Assembly (NCBI GenBank): GCA_910579285.1
Contig: CAJTTT010000037.1
Coordinates: forward strand, 1-23,252
Origin: an uncultured Lachnospiraceae bacterium
GTDB lineage: Bacteria > Bacillota > Clostridia > Lachnospirales > Lachnospiraceae
DNA length: 23,252 nt
Direction: 5' to 3'
Each line of letters opens with the position of its first letter. Within the stretch, counting starts at the first letter, position 1. The notes under the pieces were generated by a model. That model was not told the origin of the DNA. It worked only from the letters and a program-made list of their open reading frames with translations, and searched no databases. This document shows, piece after piece, positions 7,492 to 15,830 of this stretch. A program made the translations under genes and the position numbers.

Positions 7492-7782
7492 TTATACACA
7501 TTGTTTTCTGTATCAGATGTCAGTCGTATGTGGATGATTCTAATATGACATTAACGTCATTTAAATGGAGAAAAAAGGATTGTCTATAACTTATGATTTA
7601 TCATCAGGTAATTCTGAATTATCAACGACTTTGTTTTTTGGAAAATCCTTTTGAGAATCGGAATAATTGAGGTTATTCACATATCTACATCTGTTATTAT
7701 GATTACTACTGAATAGTTATTAATTTATTAACCTAAGGCGGAACTTCAAACCACCCACAAGCAGGAAAGGAAGTTATTCACA
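7492..7782. other. oriC, downstream DnaA-box cluster (dnaA-dnaN gap)
   Basis: The 295-bp gap holds TTATACACA (7492-7500), TTATTCACA (7673-7681) and TTATTCACA (7774-7782), all on plus, and a one-mismatch box on minus (7529-7537, TCATCCACA). It also has the inverted repeat ATGAC-6-GTCAT (7545-7560) and a 9-bp inverted repeat AAAAGGATT (7573-7581) / AATCCTTTT (7644-7652). No convincing gene is present. In Bacillus the unwinding site lies in this gap. Confidence 0.85.
7673..7732 (+). other. Candidate origin unwinding element (DnaA box, trio-like repeats, AT-rich tract)
   Basis: DnaA box TTATTCACA (7673-7681) is followed from 7685 by triplets in one phase: CTA CAT CTG TTA TTA TGA TTA CTA CTG. Several fit the DnaA-trio pattern (3'-GAT-5' on the complement, read as CTA on plus). 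An almost pure A/T tract follows (7712-7732). This order resembles the basal unwinding system described for Bacillus, but the GC-rich spacer seen there is absent and the trios are imperfect. Confidence 0.45.
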
Positions 7783-7783
7783 G

Positions 7784-8893
7784 ATGAAAATTATATGTAC
7801 AAAATCAAATTTATTAACCGGCGTACAGACAGTGTCAAAGGCTGTCCCCAATAAAACGACCATGTCCATTCTGGAATGTATTCTGGTAGATACCACAAGC
7901 GGTGATATCAAACTGACTGCCAATGACATGGAGCTTGGCATTGAGACCGTCATTGAAGGAGAAATTTTAGAGAAAGGAATGATCGCCCTCGATGCTAAAA
8001 TTTTTCTTGAGATTGTTAGAAAACTTCCTGATAACGATATCACAATAGAGACTGATCCTTCTTTCAAGACGACCATTACCTGCGAGAAGGCAAAATTCAA
8101 TATTATTGGAAAATCGGGTGAGGATTTTTCTTATCTTCCTGAGATCGAAAAAAATGATTCGGTCATCATTTCCCAGTTTACTTTGAAGGAAGTGATCAGA
8201 CAGACTATTTTTTCCATCGCGGATAATGAAAATAACAAATTGATGACGGGTGAGCTGTTTGAGATTAACAATGACATGCTGAAGGTAGTTTCCTTGGACG
8301 GCCACCGTATTTCTATCAGAAAAATAGCCCTTAAAAATTCTTATGGAAGTAAGAAAGTAGTAGTTCCCGGAAAGACTTTGAGCGAGGTCAGCAAAATTTT
8401 GTCCGGGGATATGGATAAGGACGTACATATTTTCTTTACGGATAAGCACATTTTGTTTGAGTTTAACGATACAGTTGTGGTTTCCAGGCTGATTGAAGGA
8501 GAGTATTTTAAGATTGATCAGATGCTTTCCAGCGATTATGAGACAAAAATCAGGATGAATAAGCGGGAGCTTCTCGACTGTATCGACAGAGCGACCCTTC
8601 TTGTAAAAGAGGGTGATAAGAAGCCTGTCATTATTGATGTGAAAGATACTTCCATGCAGCTTAAGATGAATTCTACCGTGGGAAGTATGGATGAAGAGAT
8701 TGATATCGAAAAAGAAGGAAAGGATCTGAAGATTGGTTTCAATCCCAAGTTCCTGATTGATGCGCTGCGCGTAATCGAAGATGAGGAAATCCTTCTCTAT
8801 ATGGTAAATCCGAAAGCGCCCTGTTTTATCAAGGACGAAAAAGAGAGTTATATTTATATGATTCTTCCTGTGAATTTTATAAACGTCGAATAA
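7784..8893 (+). CDS. dnaN: DNA polymerase III subunit beta (sliding clamp)
   Basis: Ring-shaped processivity clamp of the replicative polymerase. 369 residues, typical length, with the three-fold clamp architecture. Family landmarks include the N-terminal MKIICTKSNLLTGVQTVSKAVP, split as MKIICTKSNLL then TGVQTVSKAVP, the segment VVSLDGHRIS in the middle domain, and the C-terminal YMILPVNF, corresponding to the usual MPMR-like tail. The ATG at 7784 has AAGGAAG about 10 nt upstream, and a DnaA box fills the space between them. It is downstream of dnaA on the same strand and may be transcribed with dnaA or from within the gap. Confidence 0.99.
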   Translation: MKIICTKSNLLTGVQTVSKAVPNKTTMSILECILVDTTSGDIKLTANDMELGIETVIEGEILEKGMIALDAKIFLEIVRKLPDNDITIETDPSFKTTITCEKAKFNIIGKSGEDFSYLPEIEKNDSVIISQFTLKEVIRQTIFSIADNENNKLMTGELFEINNDMLKVVSLDGHRISIRKIALKNSYGSKKVVVPGKTLSEVSKILSGDMDKDVHIFFTDKHILFEFNDTVVVSRLIEGEYFKIDQMLSSDYETKIRMNKRELLDCIDRATLLVKEGDKKPVIIDVKDTSMQLKMNSTVGSMDEEIDIEKEGKDLKIGFNPKFLIDALRVIEDEEILLYMVNPKAPCFIKDEKESYIYMILPVNFINVE

Positions 8894-8904
8894 CAATGTG
8901 AGAA

Positions 8905-8950
8905 GTATATCTAAAGACGTTCTGCCATAGGACAGAACGCCAAGATATGT
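8905..8950 (+). promoter_or_regulatory. Stem-loop between dnaN and yaaA
   Basis: Two-part hairpin: outer arms ATATCT (8907-8912) / AGATAT (8943-8948) and inner arms CGTTCTG (8918-8924) / CAGAACG (8933-8939), loop CCATAGGA, with small internal bulges. No T run follows, so it is unlikely to be a simple terminator; it ends just before the yaaA ribosome binding site (8955-8962). Confidence 0.45.
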
Positions 8951-8967
8951 GTATAGGATGGGAAAAT

Positions 8968-9180
8968 ATGGAAACAATAAAAATCAGAGATGATTTTATC
9001 AAGCTCGGGCAGGCTTTGAAACTGGCGGGTCTGGCAGAGTCTGGCGTGGATGCGAAAATAGAGATCCAGGAAGGATTTGTAAAAGTAAACGGTGAAGTGG
9101 AAGTACAGCGCGGCAAAAAAATACATCCGGGTGATGTAATCGAATATAATGGACAACAAATTAAGGTAATGAACGAATGA
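8968..9180 (+). CDS. yaaA: S4 domain-containing RNA-binding protein YaaA
   Basis: Small S4-fold protein conserved between dnaN and recF in Firmicutes; a role in ribosome assembly has been proposed for the family, but I infer only RNA binding here. 70 residues from the ATG at 8968 (METIKIRDDFIKLGQALKLAG, split as METIKIRDDF then IKLGQALKLAG). S4 core: DDFIKLGQALKLAG, then VKVNGEVEVQRGKKIHPGD. I prefer this start over an in-frame ATG 7 codons earlier because AGGATGGG lies about 5 nt upstream and the earlier ATG falls inside a hairpin. Its stop overlaps the recF ATG by 4 nt (ATGA), so the two are translationally coupled. Confidence 0.93.
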   Translation: METIKIRDDFIKLGQALKLAGLAESGVDAKIEIQEGFVKVNGEVEVQRGKKIHPGDVIEYNGQQIKVMNE

Positions 9181-10256
9181 TCATCAAATCGTTGGAATTG
9201 GCGGACTTTAGAAATTACGATTCTCTACATATTGATTTCAGTAAGGGAACGAATATTTTATATGGTGATAATGCCCAGGGAAAGACGAATATTTTAGAAG
9301 CGATTTTTTTGTCAGCTACCACAAAATCTCATAAGGGAAGTAAAGATAAGGATATTGTGAATTTCAAGAAAGAGGAAGCGCATATTCGTACTTATCTTGA
9401 AAAAGAAGAGGTGGAAATCAGGGTAGACATGCATCTTCGTAAAAATAAGACGAAGGGAATTGCCATTGACGGACAAAAAATAAAAAAGGCGTCAGAACTT
9501 CTTGGGTTGTTAAATGTGGTATTTTTTTCCCCGGAGGATCTTTCCATTATCAAGAATGGTCCTTCTGAGAGAAGAAGGTTTGTAGATATGGAGCTGTGTC
9601 AGCTTGACTCCTTTTATATCTATAATCTGAATCATTATAATAAGATTGTCAATCAGAGAAATAAACTGCTGAAAGATATGTATTTTAACCCATCCTTAAA
9701 AGAAACTCTGAATATCTGGGATTCCCAGCTTGTTTCTTTTGGAAGTAAGATCATTGAGAGAAGAAAGCTTTTTGTAGAGCAGTTAAATGAAATTATTTTT
9801 GATATTCATAAAAAATTATCGGGAAACAGGGAAGAGCTGATCATTCAGTATGAACCTGATGTTTTGATAGAAGATTATGAAAAATCACTTTCTGCCTGCC
9901 AGGAGAGAGATATCAAGTTAAAGCAGACAACGGTAGGACCTCACAGGGATGATTTTTCTTTTATGGTGGGGGATGTTGATATCAGAAGATTTGGTTCCCA
10001 GGGGCAGCAGAGAACTGCAGCGCTCTCTCTAAAGCTGTCTGAGATAGAACTTGTCAAAAAAATAACAAAAGACAATCCTGTCCTGCTTCTCGATGATGTG
10101 TTGTCAGAACTTGACAGCAACAGACAAAATTATCTGTTAAGTACGATCGGAGATATACAGACGATCATTACCTGTACGGGCTTAGATGAGTTTGTAAATA
10201 ACAGATTTGAAATTGATAAAGTTTTTAAGATTGAAAACGGGAGTATCGCAGAGTAA
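9177..10256 (+). CDS. recF: DNA replication and repair protein RecF
   Basis: SMC-like ATPase that with RecO and RecR loads RecA at gapped DNA. 359 residues, normal length. Walker A GDNAQGKT (30-37), ABC-type signature FGSQGQQRT (272-280), Walker B LLLDDVLSELD (303-313). N-terminal family motif LELADFRNYDSL. The start overlaps the yaaA stop (ATGA), which fixes the initiation site. It is followed 43 nt later by gyrB, so yaaA-recF-gyrB is probably one operon. Confidence 0.98.
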   Translation: MIIKSLELADFRNYDSLHIDFSKGTNILYGDNAQGKTNILEAIFLSATTKSHKGSKDKDIVNFKKEEAHIRTYLEKEEVEIRVDMHLRKNKTKGIAIDGQKIKKASELLGLLNVVFFSPEDLSIIKNGPSERRRFVDMELCQLDSFYIYNLNHYNKIVNQRNKLLKDMYFNPSLKETLNIWDSQLVSFGSKIIERRKLFVEQLNEIIFDIHKKLSGNREELIIQYEPDVLIEDYEKSLSACQERDIKLKQTTVGPHRDDFSFMVGDVDIRRFGSQGQQRTAALSLKLSEIELVKKITKDNPVLLLDDVLSELDSNRQNYLLSTIGDIQTIITCTGLDEFVNNRFEIDKVFKIENGSIAE

Positions 10257-10299
10257 TTTTGAAATGTAAGGGTTTTGGATTCCAAAATGGAGGGGAAAT

Positions 10300-12240
10300 A
10301 TGGAAGACAATTTTGAAGGGTTGAACAACAGTGAATATGGGGCAGATCAGATACAGATTCTGGAAGGTCTGGAAGCAGTCAGAAAAAGACCTGGTATGTA
10401 TATCGGGAGCACTTCTCTGAGAGGTCTTCATCATCTTGTGTATGAGATCGTTGATAATTCCGTGGATGAAGCGCTTGCAGGATTTTGTTCGGAAATTCAT
10501 GTGACGGTAAATCAAGACAATTCCGTCACAGTAGAAGACAACGGCCGCGGTATTCCTGTGGGCATCAACCACAAAGCGGGTATTCCTGCTGTTGAAGTGG
10601 TATTTACGGTTCTTCATGCAGGTGGAAAATTCGGCGGCGGCGGATATAAGGTATCCGGCGGCTTACATGGCGTGGGAGCTTCTGTGGTAAATGCGCTCTC
10701 CGACTGGCTGGAAGTAGATATCTGCCATGAAGGTAAAATATATCACCAGCGTTATGAAAAAGGAAATGCCTGCAATAAATTGAAAGTAATCGGGGACTGT
10801 GATCCTGACAAGACAGGCACCAGAGTGCAGTTTAAACCTGACGGCACCATTTTTGAAGAAACGGTATTTGAGTATGATACATTAAAGACGAGACTGCGCG
10901 AGACGGCTTTCCTGACAAAAGGGTTAAAAATTATTTTAGAAGATGACAGGGATGATCAGAAGCAGGAAAAAACATTTCACTATGAAGGTGGTATCAAGGA
11001 ATTTGTTACATACCTGAACAGAAGTAAAGAATTTTTGTATGATCAGATCATGTATTTTGAAGGGATGAAAAACGGCGTCTATGTGGAAGTTGCGCTTCAG
11101 CACAACGATTCCTACAATGAGAGCGTTTATACCTTCGTAAATAATATCAATACGCCGGAGGGTGGTACCCATCTGGTTGGTTTTAGAAATGCTCTGACCA
11201 AGACATTTAACGATTATGCAAGAAACAATAAGCTGTTGAAGGACAGTGAACCTAACCTTTCGGGTGAGGATATCAGAGAGGGATTGACTGCTATCATCAG
11301 CGTTAAGATTGAAGATCCTCAGTTTGAGGGACAGACGAAACAGAAACTCGGAAACTCTGAGGCGAGAGGCGCTGTTGATAATATTGTAAGTGAACAGCTC
11401 ACTTACTTTTTGGAGCAAAACCCTTCTGTTGCCAAAATTATCTGTGAAAAGTCTATTTTGGCGCAGAGAGCAAGGGATGCTGCCAGAAAGGCGAGAGATC
11501 TGACACGCCGTAAGACGGCTCTGGAGGGGACGTCTCTTCCCGGAAAGCTGGCTGACTGTTCCGATAAAGATCCTAAAAACTGTGAAATTTATATTGTTGA
11601 GGGAGATTCTGCGGGTGGTTCCGCGAAAACGGCGAGAAGCCGCGCAACGCAGGCAATCCTTCCCCTTCGTGGTAAGATTTTGAATGTGGAGAAAGCCCGC
11701 CTTGACAAAATTTACGCCAATGCGGAGATCAAAGCGATGATCACAGCTTTCGGTACAGGAATCCATGAAGATTTCGATATCTCGAAACTGCGCTATGACA
11801 AGATTATCATTATGACAGATGCGGACGTGGACGGCGCCCATATCGCTACTTTGATGCTTACTTTCATTTACCGTTTTATGCCGGAACTGATTAAGCAGGG
11901 GCATGTATATCTGGCAAAGCCTCCTCTGTATAAACTGGAGAAAAACAGACAGGTCTGGTATGCCTACAGTGATGATGAGCTGGATTCCATTCTTGCCGAG
12001 GTGGGACGTGACCAGAATAATAAGATCCAGCGTTATAAGGGACTGGGAGAGATGGATGCCGATCAGCTCTGGGAAACGACTATGGATCCTGAGAGAAGAA
12101 TCCTTCTTCGTGTCAACATAGATGAAGAGGAGGAGTCTGAGGTTGATCTCACTTTTAATACCCTGATGGGGGATAAAGTGGAACCTCGCAGAATTTTCAT
12201 TGAAGAAAATGCGAAGTTTGTTAAGAATCTGGATATATAA
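10300..12240 (+). CDS. gyrB: DNA gyrase subunit B
   Basis: ATPase subunit of gyrase. 646 residues, the shorter Gram-positive form. GHKL ATP-binding motifs EIVDNSVDEAL (49-59), DNGRGIP (80-86) and GGLHGVGASVVNALS (120-134); TOPRIM metal-binding EGDSAGG (434-440) and DADVDG (507-512); QAILPLRGKILNVEKA (451-466) follows. A GGAGGGG ribosome binding site lies 4 nt before the ATG. A small inverted repeat TTTTGG-ATT-CCAAAA lies just before the ribosome binding site in the recF-gyrB gap. gyrA follows after 98 nt. Confidence 0.99.
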   Translation: MEDNFEGLNNSEYGADQIQILEGLEAVRKRPGMYIGSTSLRGLHHLVYEIVDNSVDEALAGFCSEIHVTVNQDNSVTVEDNGRGIPVGINHKAGIPAVEVVFTVLHAGGKFGGGGYKVSGGLHGVGASVVNALSDWLEVDICHEGKIYHQRYEKGNACNKLKVIGDCDPDKTGTRVQFKPDGTIFEETVFEYDTLKTRLRETAFLTKGLKIILEDDRDDQKQEKTFHYEGGIKEFVTYLNRSKEFLYDQIMYFEGMKNGVYVEVALQHNDSYNESVYTFVNNINTPEGGTHLVGFRNALTKTFNDYARNNKLLKDSEPNLSGEDIREGLTAIISVKIEDPQFEGQTKQKLGNSEARGAVDNIVSEQLTYFLEQNPSVAKIICEKSILAQRARDAARKARDLTRRKTALEGTSLPGKLADCSDKDPKNCEIYIVEGDSAGGSAKTARSRATQAILPLRGKILNVEKARLDKIYANAEIKAMITAFGTGIHEDFDISKLRYDKIIIMTDADVDGAHIATLMLTFIYRFMPELIKQGHVYLAKPPLYKLEKNRQVWYAYSDDELDSILAEVGRDQNNKIQRYKGLGEMDADQLWETTMDPERRILLRVNIDEEEESEVDLTFNTLMGDKVEPRRIFIEENAKFVKNLDI

Positions 12241-12338
12241 TTTGTATTTTTGCGCGCTCTGACGGACGGATATCGAAAAAGGACAGCGTGTGAAGACGCT
12301 CATCTTCGGGTTTGGGCGGTTAAGAATGGAGAAAAAAG

Positions 12339-14894
12339 ATGGATGATAAGATTTTTGATAAGATAGAGGACGTCGACCTTAAGAAAAAGATGGAAGATTC
12401 TTACATTGACTATGCCATGAGCGTAATTGCTGCCCGTGCGCTGCCGGATGTGAGGGATGGTCTGAAGCCTGTACAGCGTCGTGTCCTTTATTCCATGATT
12501 GAACTCAATAACGGGCCGGATAAGCCTCACAGAAAAAGCGCCCGTATTGTCGGTGATACGATGGGTAAATATCATCCTCATGGCGACAGTTCTATTTATG
12601 GTGCGTTGGTAAATATGGCGCAGGACTGGTCCACGAGATATCCTCTGGTGGACGGGCACGGGAATTTTGGTTCTATGGATGGTGACGGCGCTGCGGCCAT
12701 GCGTTACACGGAAGCGCGTCTGAGCAAAATTTCTATGGAACTTCTGGCTGATATCAATAAGAATACCGTGGATTTTGTGCCGAACTTTGACGACACGGAA
12801 AAAGAACCTGTCGTTTTGCCAAGCCGTTATCCCAATCTTCTCGTGAACGGCACGACAGGTATCGCGGTTGGTATGGCTACAAACATTCCTCCCCACAATC
12901 TGCGGGAAATCACGAATGCTGTCGTTAAAATTATTGATAACCAGGTTGACGAGAACAGAGAAACGGACATCGACGAGCTGCTTCAGATCGTGAAAGCTCC
13001 CGATTTTCCGACCGGCGGCGTTATTTTGGGAACAAAAGGTGCAGAAGAAGCGTACCGTACAGGGCGTGGTAAGGTGAGAGTCCGCGCGGTCACGGAAATT
13101 GAAACGATGGATAATGGAAAAACCCGTATAATTGTGACGGAGCTTCCGTATATGGTAAATAAGGCAAATCTGATTTTAAAGATTGCCGAACTTGTGAAAT
13201 TAAAGAAGGTTGACGGTATCACAGACCTGCGCGATGAGACAAACCGGGAAGGTATGAGAATCGTGATCGAGCTGAGAAAAGATGCCAATGCCAACGTCAT
13301 TTTAAATCAGCTTTATAAGCATACGCAGCTTCAGGATTCTTTCGGCGTGATCATGCTTGCCCTGGTGAATAACCAGCCCAAGGTGATGAACATTAAGGAT
13401 ATGCTCACTTACTATCTGGATCATCAGAAGGATGTGGTGACCAGAAGGACTAAGTATGATCTGGATAAGGCTGAGGAGAGAGATCATATTTTACAAGGTC
13501 TGCTGATTGCCCTGGATCATATTGATGAAGTGATACAGATTATCAGAAGCAGTCAGACGACACAGATTGCAAAAGAGAGGTTAATTGAAAGATTTTCGCT
13601 TTCTGAAGTACAGGCGCAGGCGATCGTGGATATGCGTCTGCGTGCGCTGACAGGTCTGGAAAGAGAAAAGCTTGAGAATGAACACAGGGAGCTGCTTAAG
13701 AAAATTGCGGAGTTAAAGGCAATTCTTGCGGATGAGAAACTGCTTCTTGGTGTAATCAAAGGTGAAATGCTTATCACAGCCGAAAAGTACGGTGACGACA
13801 GAAGGAGTAAGATCGGATATGATGTCTATGACATCAATATGGAGGATCTGATTCCGAGAGACAACACTGTGATTGCCATGACGAGCCTTGGTTACATCAA
13901 GCGTATGACGGTTGATAATTTTAAGTCTCAGAACCGCGGCGGCAAAGGTATCAAGGGAATGCAGACCATCGAGGAAGATTACATTGAGGATCTTCTGATG
14001 ACGACGACCCATCATTACCTCATGTTCTTTACGAACTATGGAAGAGTGTACCGTCTGAAAGCTTATGAAATACCTGAGGCCGGGCGCACAGCGAGAGGTA
14101 TTGCAATTGTCAATATTTTGCAGCTGAATCCGGGTGAAAAGATTTCCGCCATGATACCGATTAAGGATTATGAGGATGATAAAAACCTCTTCATGGTTAC
14201 AAAGAGAGGTATTGTGAAAAAAACCTCAATCATGGAATTTAGCAATGTCAGAAAAAATGGGCTGGCGGCTATCAATCTGCGGGATGATGATGAGCTGATT
14301 GAAGTGAAGGCAACTTCCAGGGAGACAGATATTTTCCTTGTCACAAAGCATGGAATGTGTATCCGTTTCAAGGAAACAGATGTGAGACCTACCGGCAGGG
14401 CTTCTATGGGCGTGATCGGTATGAATCTGTCCGACAGGGATGAGATTGTAGGTATGCAGTTGGATCATCAAGGCGATTCTCTGCTCATTGTTTCCGAAAA
14501 CGGTATGGGCAAACGGACTTATCTGGAAGAGTTTACTGTGCAGAAGCGCGGAGGCAAGGGCTTAAAATGTTATAAAATTACCGAGAAGACAGGTAATGTG
14601 GTTGGTGTAAAGGCCGTCAATGACGATCACGAAATTATGATGATCACCACGGAAGGAATTATCATTCAGCTTCGCATGGAGGATATCTCGACTCTCGGCA
14701 GAATCACTTCCGGCGTGAAGATGATCAATCTGGACGACAATGTAAAAGTGGCTAAAATTGCCAAAGTGCGGGAAAAGATCAGCAACGGAGAGGAAGAGTT
14801 CGAAAATATTGACGATGCAATGGAGGAGATACCCGAGGAAGAGAAATATCCTGTTTCCGAGGATTATGATAACGGCAGAGAAGAGAATCTATGA
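12339..14894 (+). CDS. gyrA: DNA gyrase subunit A
   Basis: DNA-cleaving and wrapping subunit of gyrase. 851 residues. The catalytic tyrosine is Y123 in AAMRYTEAR. The quinolone-determining region reads GKYHPHGDSSIYGALVNMA (76-94): Ser84 matches E. coli Ser83, and Gly88 (codon GGT at 12600) stands at E. coli Asp87. The C-terminal pinwheel has the GyrA box QNRGGKG (531-537) and a second similar motif QKRGGKG (735-741). A 35-residue acidic tail follows (ending YDNGREENL). A GGAG lies 7 nt before the ATG. The preceding 98-nt gap contains a 5-bp hairpin AGCGT/ACGCT. The stop overlaps the next gene by 4 nt. Confidence 0.99.
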   Translation: MDDKIFDKIEDVDLKKKMEDSYIDYAMSVIAARALPDVRDGLKPVQRRVLYSMIELNNGPDKPHRKSARIVGDTMGKYHPHGDSSIYGALVNMAQDWSTRYPLVDGHGNFGSMDGDGAAAMRYTEARLSKISMELLADINKNTVDFVPNFDDTEKEPVVLPSRYPNLLVNGTTGIAVGMATNIPPHNLREITNAVVKIIDNQVDENRETDIDELLQIVKAPDFPTGGVILGTKGAEEAYRTGRGKVRVRAVTEIETMDNGKTRIIVTELPYMVNKANLILKIAELVKLKKVDGITDLRDETNREGMRIVIELRKDANANVILNQLYKHTQLQDSFGVIMLALVNNQPKVMNIKDMLTYYLDHQKDVVTRRTKYDLDKAEERDHILQGLLIALDHIDEVIQIIRSSQTTQIAKERLIERFSLSEVQAQAIVDMRLRALTGLEREKLENEHRELLKKIAELKAILADEKLLLGVIKGEMLITAEKYGDDRRSKIGYDVYDINMEDLIPRDNTVIAMTSLGYIKRMTVDNFKSQNRGGKGIKGMQTIEEDYIEDLLMTTTHHYLMFFTNYGRVYRLKAYEIPEAGRTARGIAIVNILQLNPGEKISAMIPIKDYEDDKNLFMVTKRGIVKKTSIMEFSNVRKNGLAAINLRDDDELIEVKATSRETDIFLVTKHGMCIRFKETDVRPTGRASMGVIGMNLSDRDEIVGMQLDHQGDSLLIVSENGMGKRTYLEEFTVQKRGGKGLKCYKITEKTGNVVGVKAVNDDHEIMMITTEGIIIQLRMEDISTLGRITSGVKMINLDDNVKVAKIAKVREKISNGEEEFENIDDAMEEIPEEEKYPVSEDYDNGREENL

Positions 14895-15760
14895 TTGATT
14901 ATAGAATAGCTGTGATAGGAGATATTCACAGTAATTATGCGGGACTTGAGAAATGTATCGAACATGCTCTGAAACAAAAGCCGGATGCCTTTCTGTTTCT
15001 CGGTGATTATATCAGCGACTGCCCCTATCCGCAGAAAACGATGAAAATCGTCTATGAGATGAAACGTGATTACAATTGTCGTTTTATTAGGGGAAACCGG
15101 GAAGAATATATGCTGCATCACAGGAAAAATCCGGGAGAACGCTGGACATATTCTTCCGCCAGCGGCAGTCTGCTCTACACTTATGAAAATCTGACAGAAC
15201 AGGATTTTCGTTTCTTTGAAAGTCTGGATATCGAAGGGTGTTATGAAAAGGAGGGGTATCCGCCTTTCCGATACTGTCACGGTTCTCCAACGCGCTCCAA
15301 TGAGATACTGGAGCCGGAAGGAGAAAATACGATACAGCTTATGAAGAGTCTGGATGTAGATCTGCTTGTTTCTGGACATGTGCATTTTCAGGAAGAAAAA
15401 GTGTATGATGGTAAGAAAATATTGCATCCCGGCGCTGTCGGCGTTTCCTGGTATTTTGATGGGAGAACACAATACATGATGCTTCACGGAGCAAAATCCG
15501 GGTGGGAGGCGGCATTTTTTCAGCTGGATTATGATGTGGAAAAGGTTGTGAAGGATTTTGAAACTTCCGGCCTGAACGAGAAAGCGCCGGCATGGTCTAA
15601 AATTACGATACACACGCTTCGCACCGGCAGTGACCATAATTTTGCCTGTCTGACACGCGCAAAAGAGTTGTGCGCAAAAGCGGAAGGAACTGTAGTCTGG
15701 CCGGATATTCCCGAAAAATACTGGCAGCTGGCGCTACAGGAATTTGGAATTGTGGATTAG
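14891..15760 (+). CDS. Calcineurin-like metallophosphoesterase
   Basis: Predicted two-metal phosphoesterase of the small YfcE/MJ0936-like group; the substrate cannot be read from sequence. 289 residues. Metal-site motifs in order: GDIHSN (10-15; D11, H13), GDYISD (38-43; D39), GNRE (68-71; N69), HGSP (130-133; H130) and GHVHF (162-166; H163, H165). The third motif has Arg where GNH/GNC is common. A C-terminal extension of about 95 residues has no recognised domain. No signal peptide or membrane segment, so it is cytoplasmic. Its ATG overlaps the gyrA stop (ATGA), implying translation coupled to gyrA. It is followed by a strong terminator. Confidence 0.88.
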   Translation: MIDYRIAVIGDIHSNYAGLEKCIEHALKQKPDAFLFLGDYISDCPYPQKTMKIVYEMKRDYNCRFIRGNREEYMLHHRKNPGERWTYSSASGSLLYTYENLTEQDFRFFESLDIEGCYEKEGYPPFRYCHGSPTRSNEILEPEGENTIQLMKSLDVDLLVSGHVHFQEEKVYDGKKILHPGAVGVSWYFDGRTQYMMLHGAKSGWEAAFFQLDYDVEKVVKDFETSGLNEKAPAWSKITIHTLRTGSDHNFACLTRAKELCAKAEGTVVWPDIPEKYWQLALQEFGIVD

Positions 15761-15791
15761 ATATTTAAAAATGAATAAAAAGAAACCAAAT

Positions 15792-15822
15792 AAAGGTTCC
15801 TGCATGAAAAGCGGGAACCTTT
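15792..15822. terminator. Bidirectional terminator between convergent genes
   Basis: 12-bp stem AAAGGTTCCTGC / GCGGGAACCTTT (one T-G pair), loop ATGAAAA. On plus it is followed by GTATATTTTT; on minus by TTTATTTGGTTTCTTTTT. It ends both the gyrA-phosphoesterase transcript and the facing regulator gene. Confidence 0.88.
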
Positions 15823-15830
15823 GTATATTT

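Noticed and set aside
7573..7652. Terminator for dnaA from AAAAGGATT / AATCCTTTT
   Set aside because: The arms are 62 bp apart, too far for an intrinsic terminator, and no T run follows the second arm.
7967..8977. 336-codon minus-strand open frame opposite dnaN
   Set aside because: It lies fully antisense to a certain dnaN, has no recognisable domain, and its protein text is low-complexity His/Arg/Phe-rich as expected of a shadow frame.
10936..12303. 455-codon minus-strand open frame opposite gyrB
   Set aside because: It is the antisense of the conserved TOPRIM-bearing part of gyrB and has no ribosome binding site or family motif.
14864..15637. 257-codon minus-strand open frame opposite the metallophosphoesterase
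   Set aside because: The plus-strand frame has all metallophosphoesterase motifs in order; the opposite frame has none.
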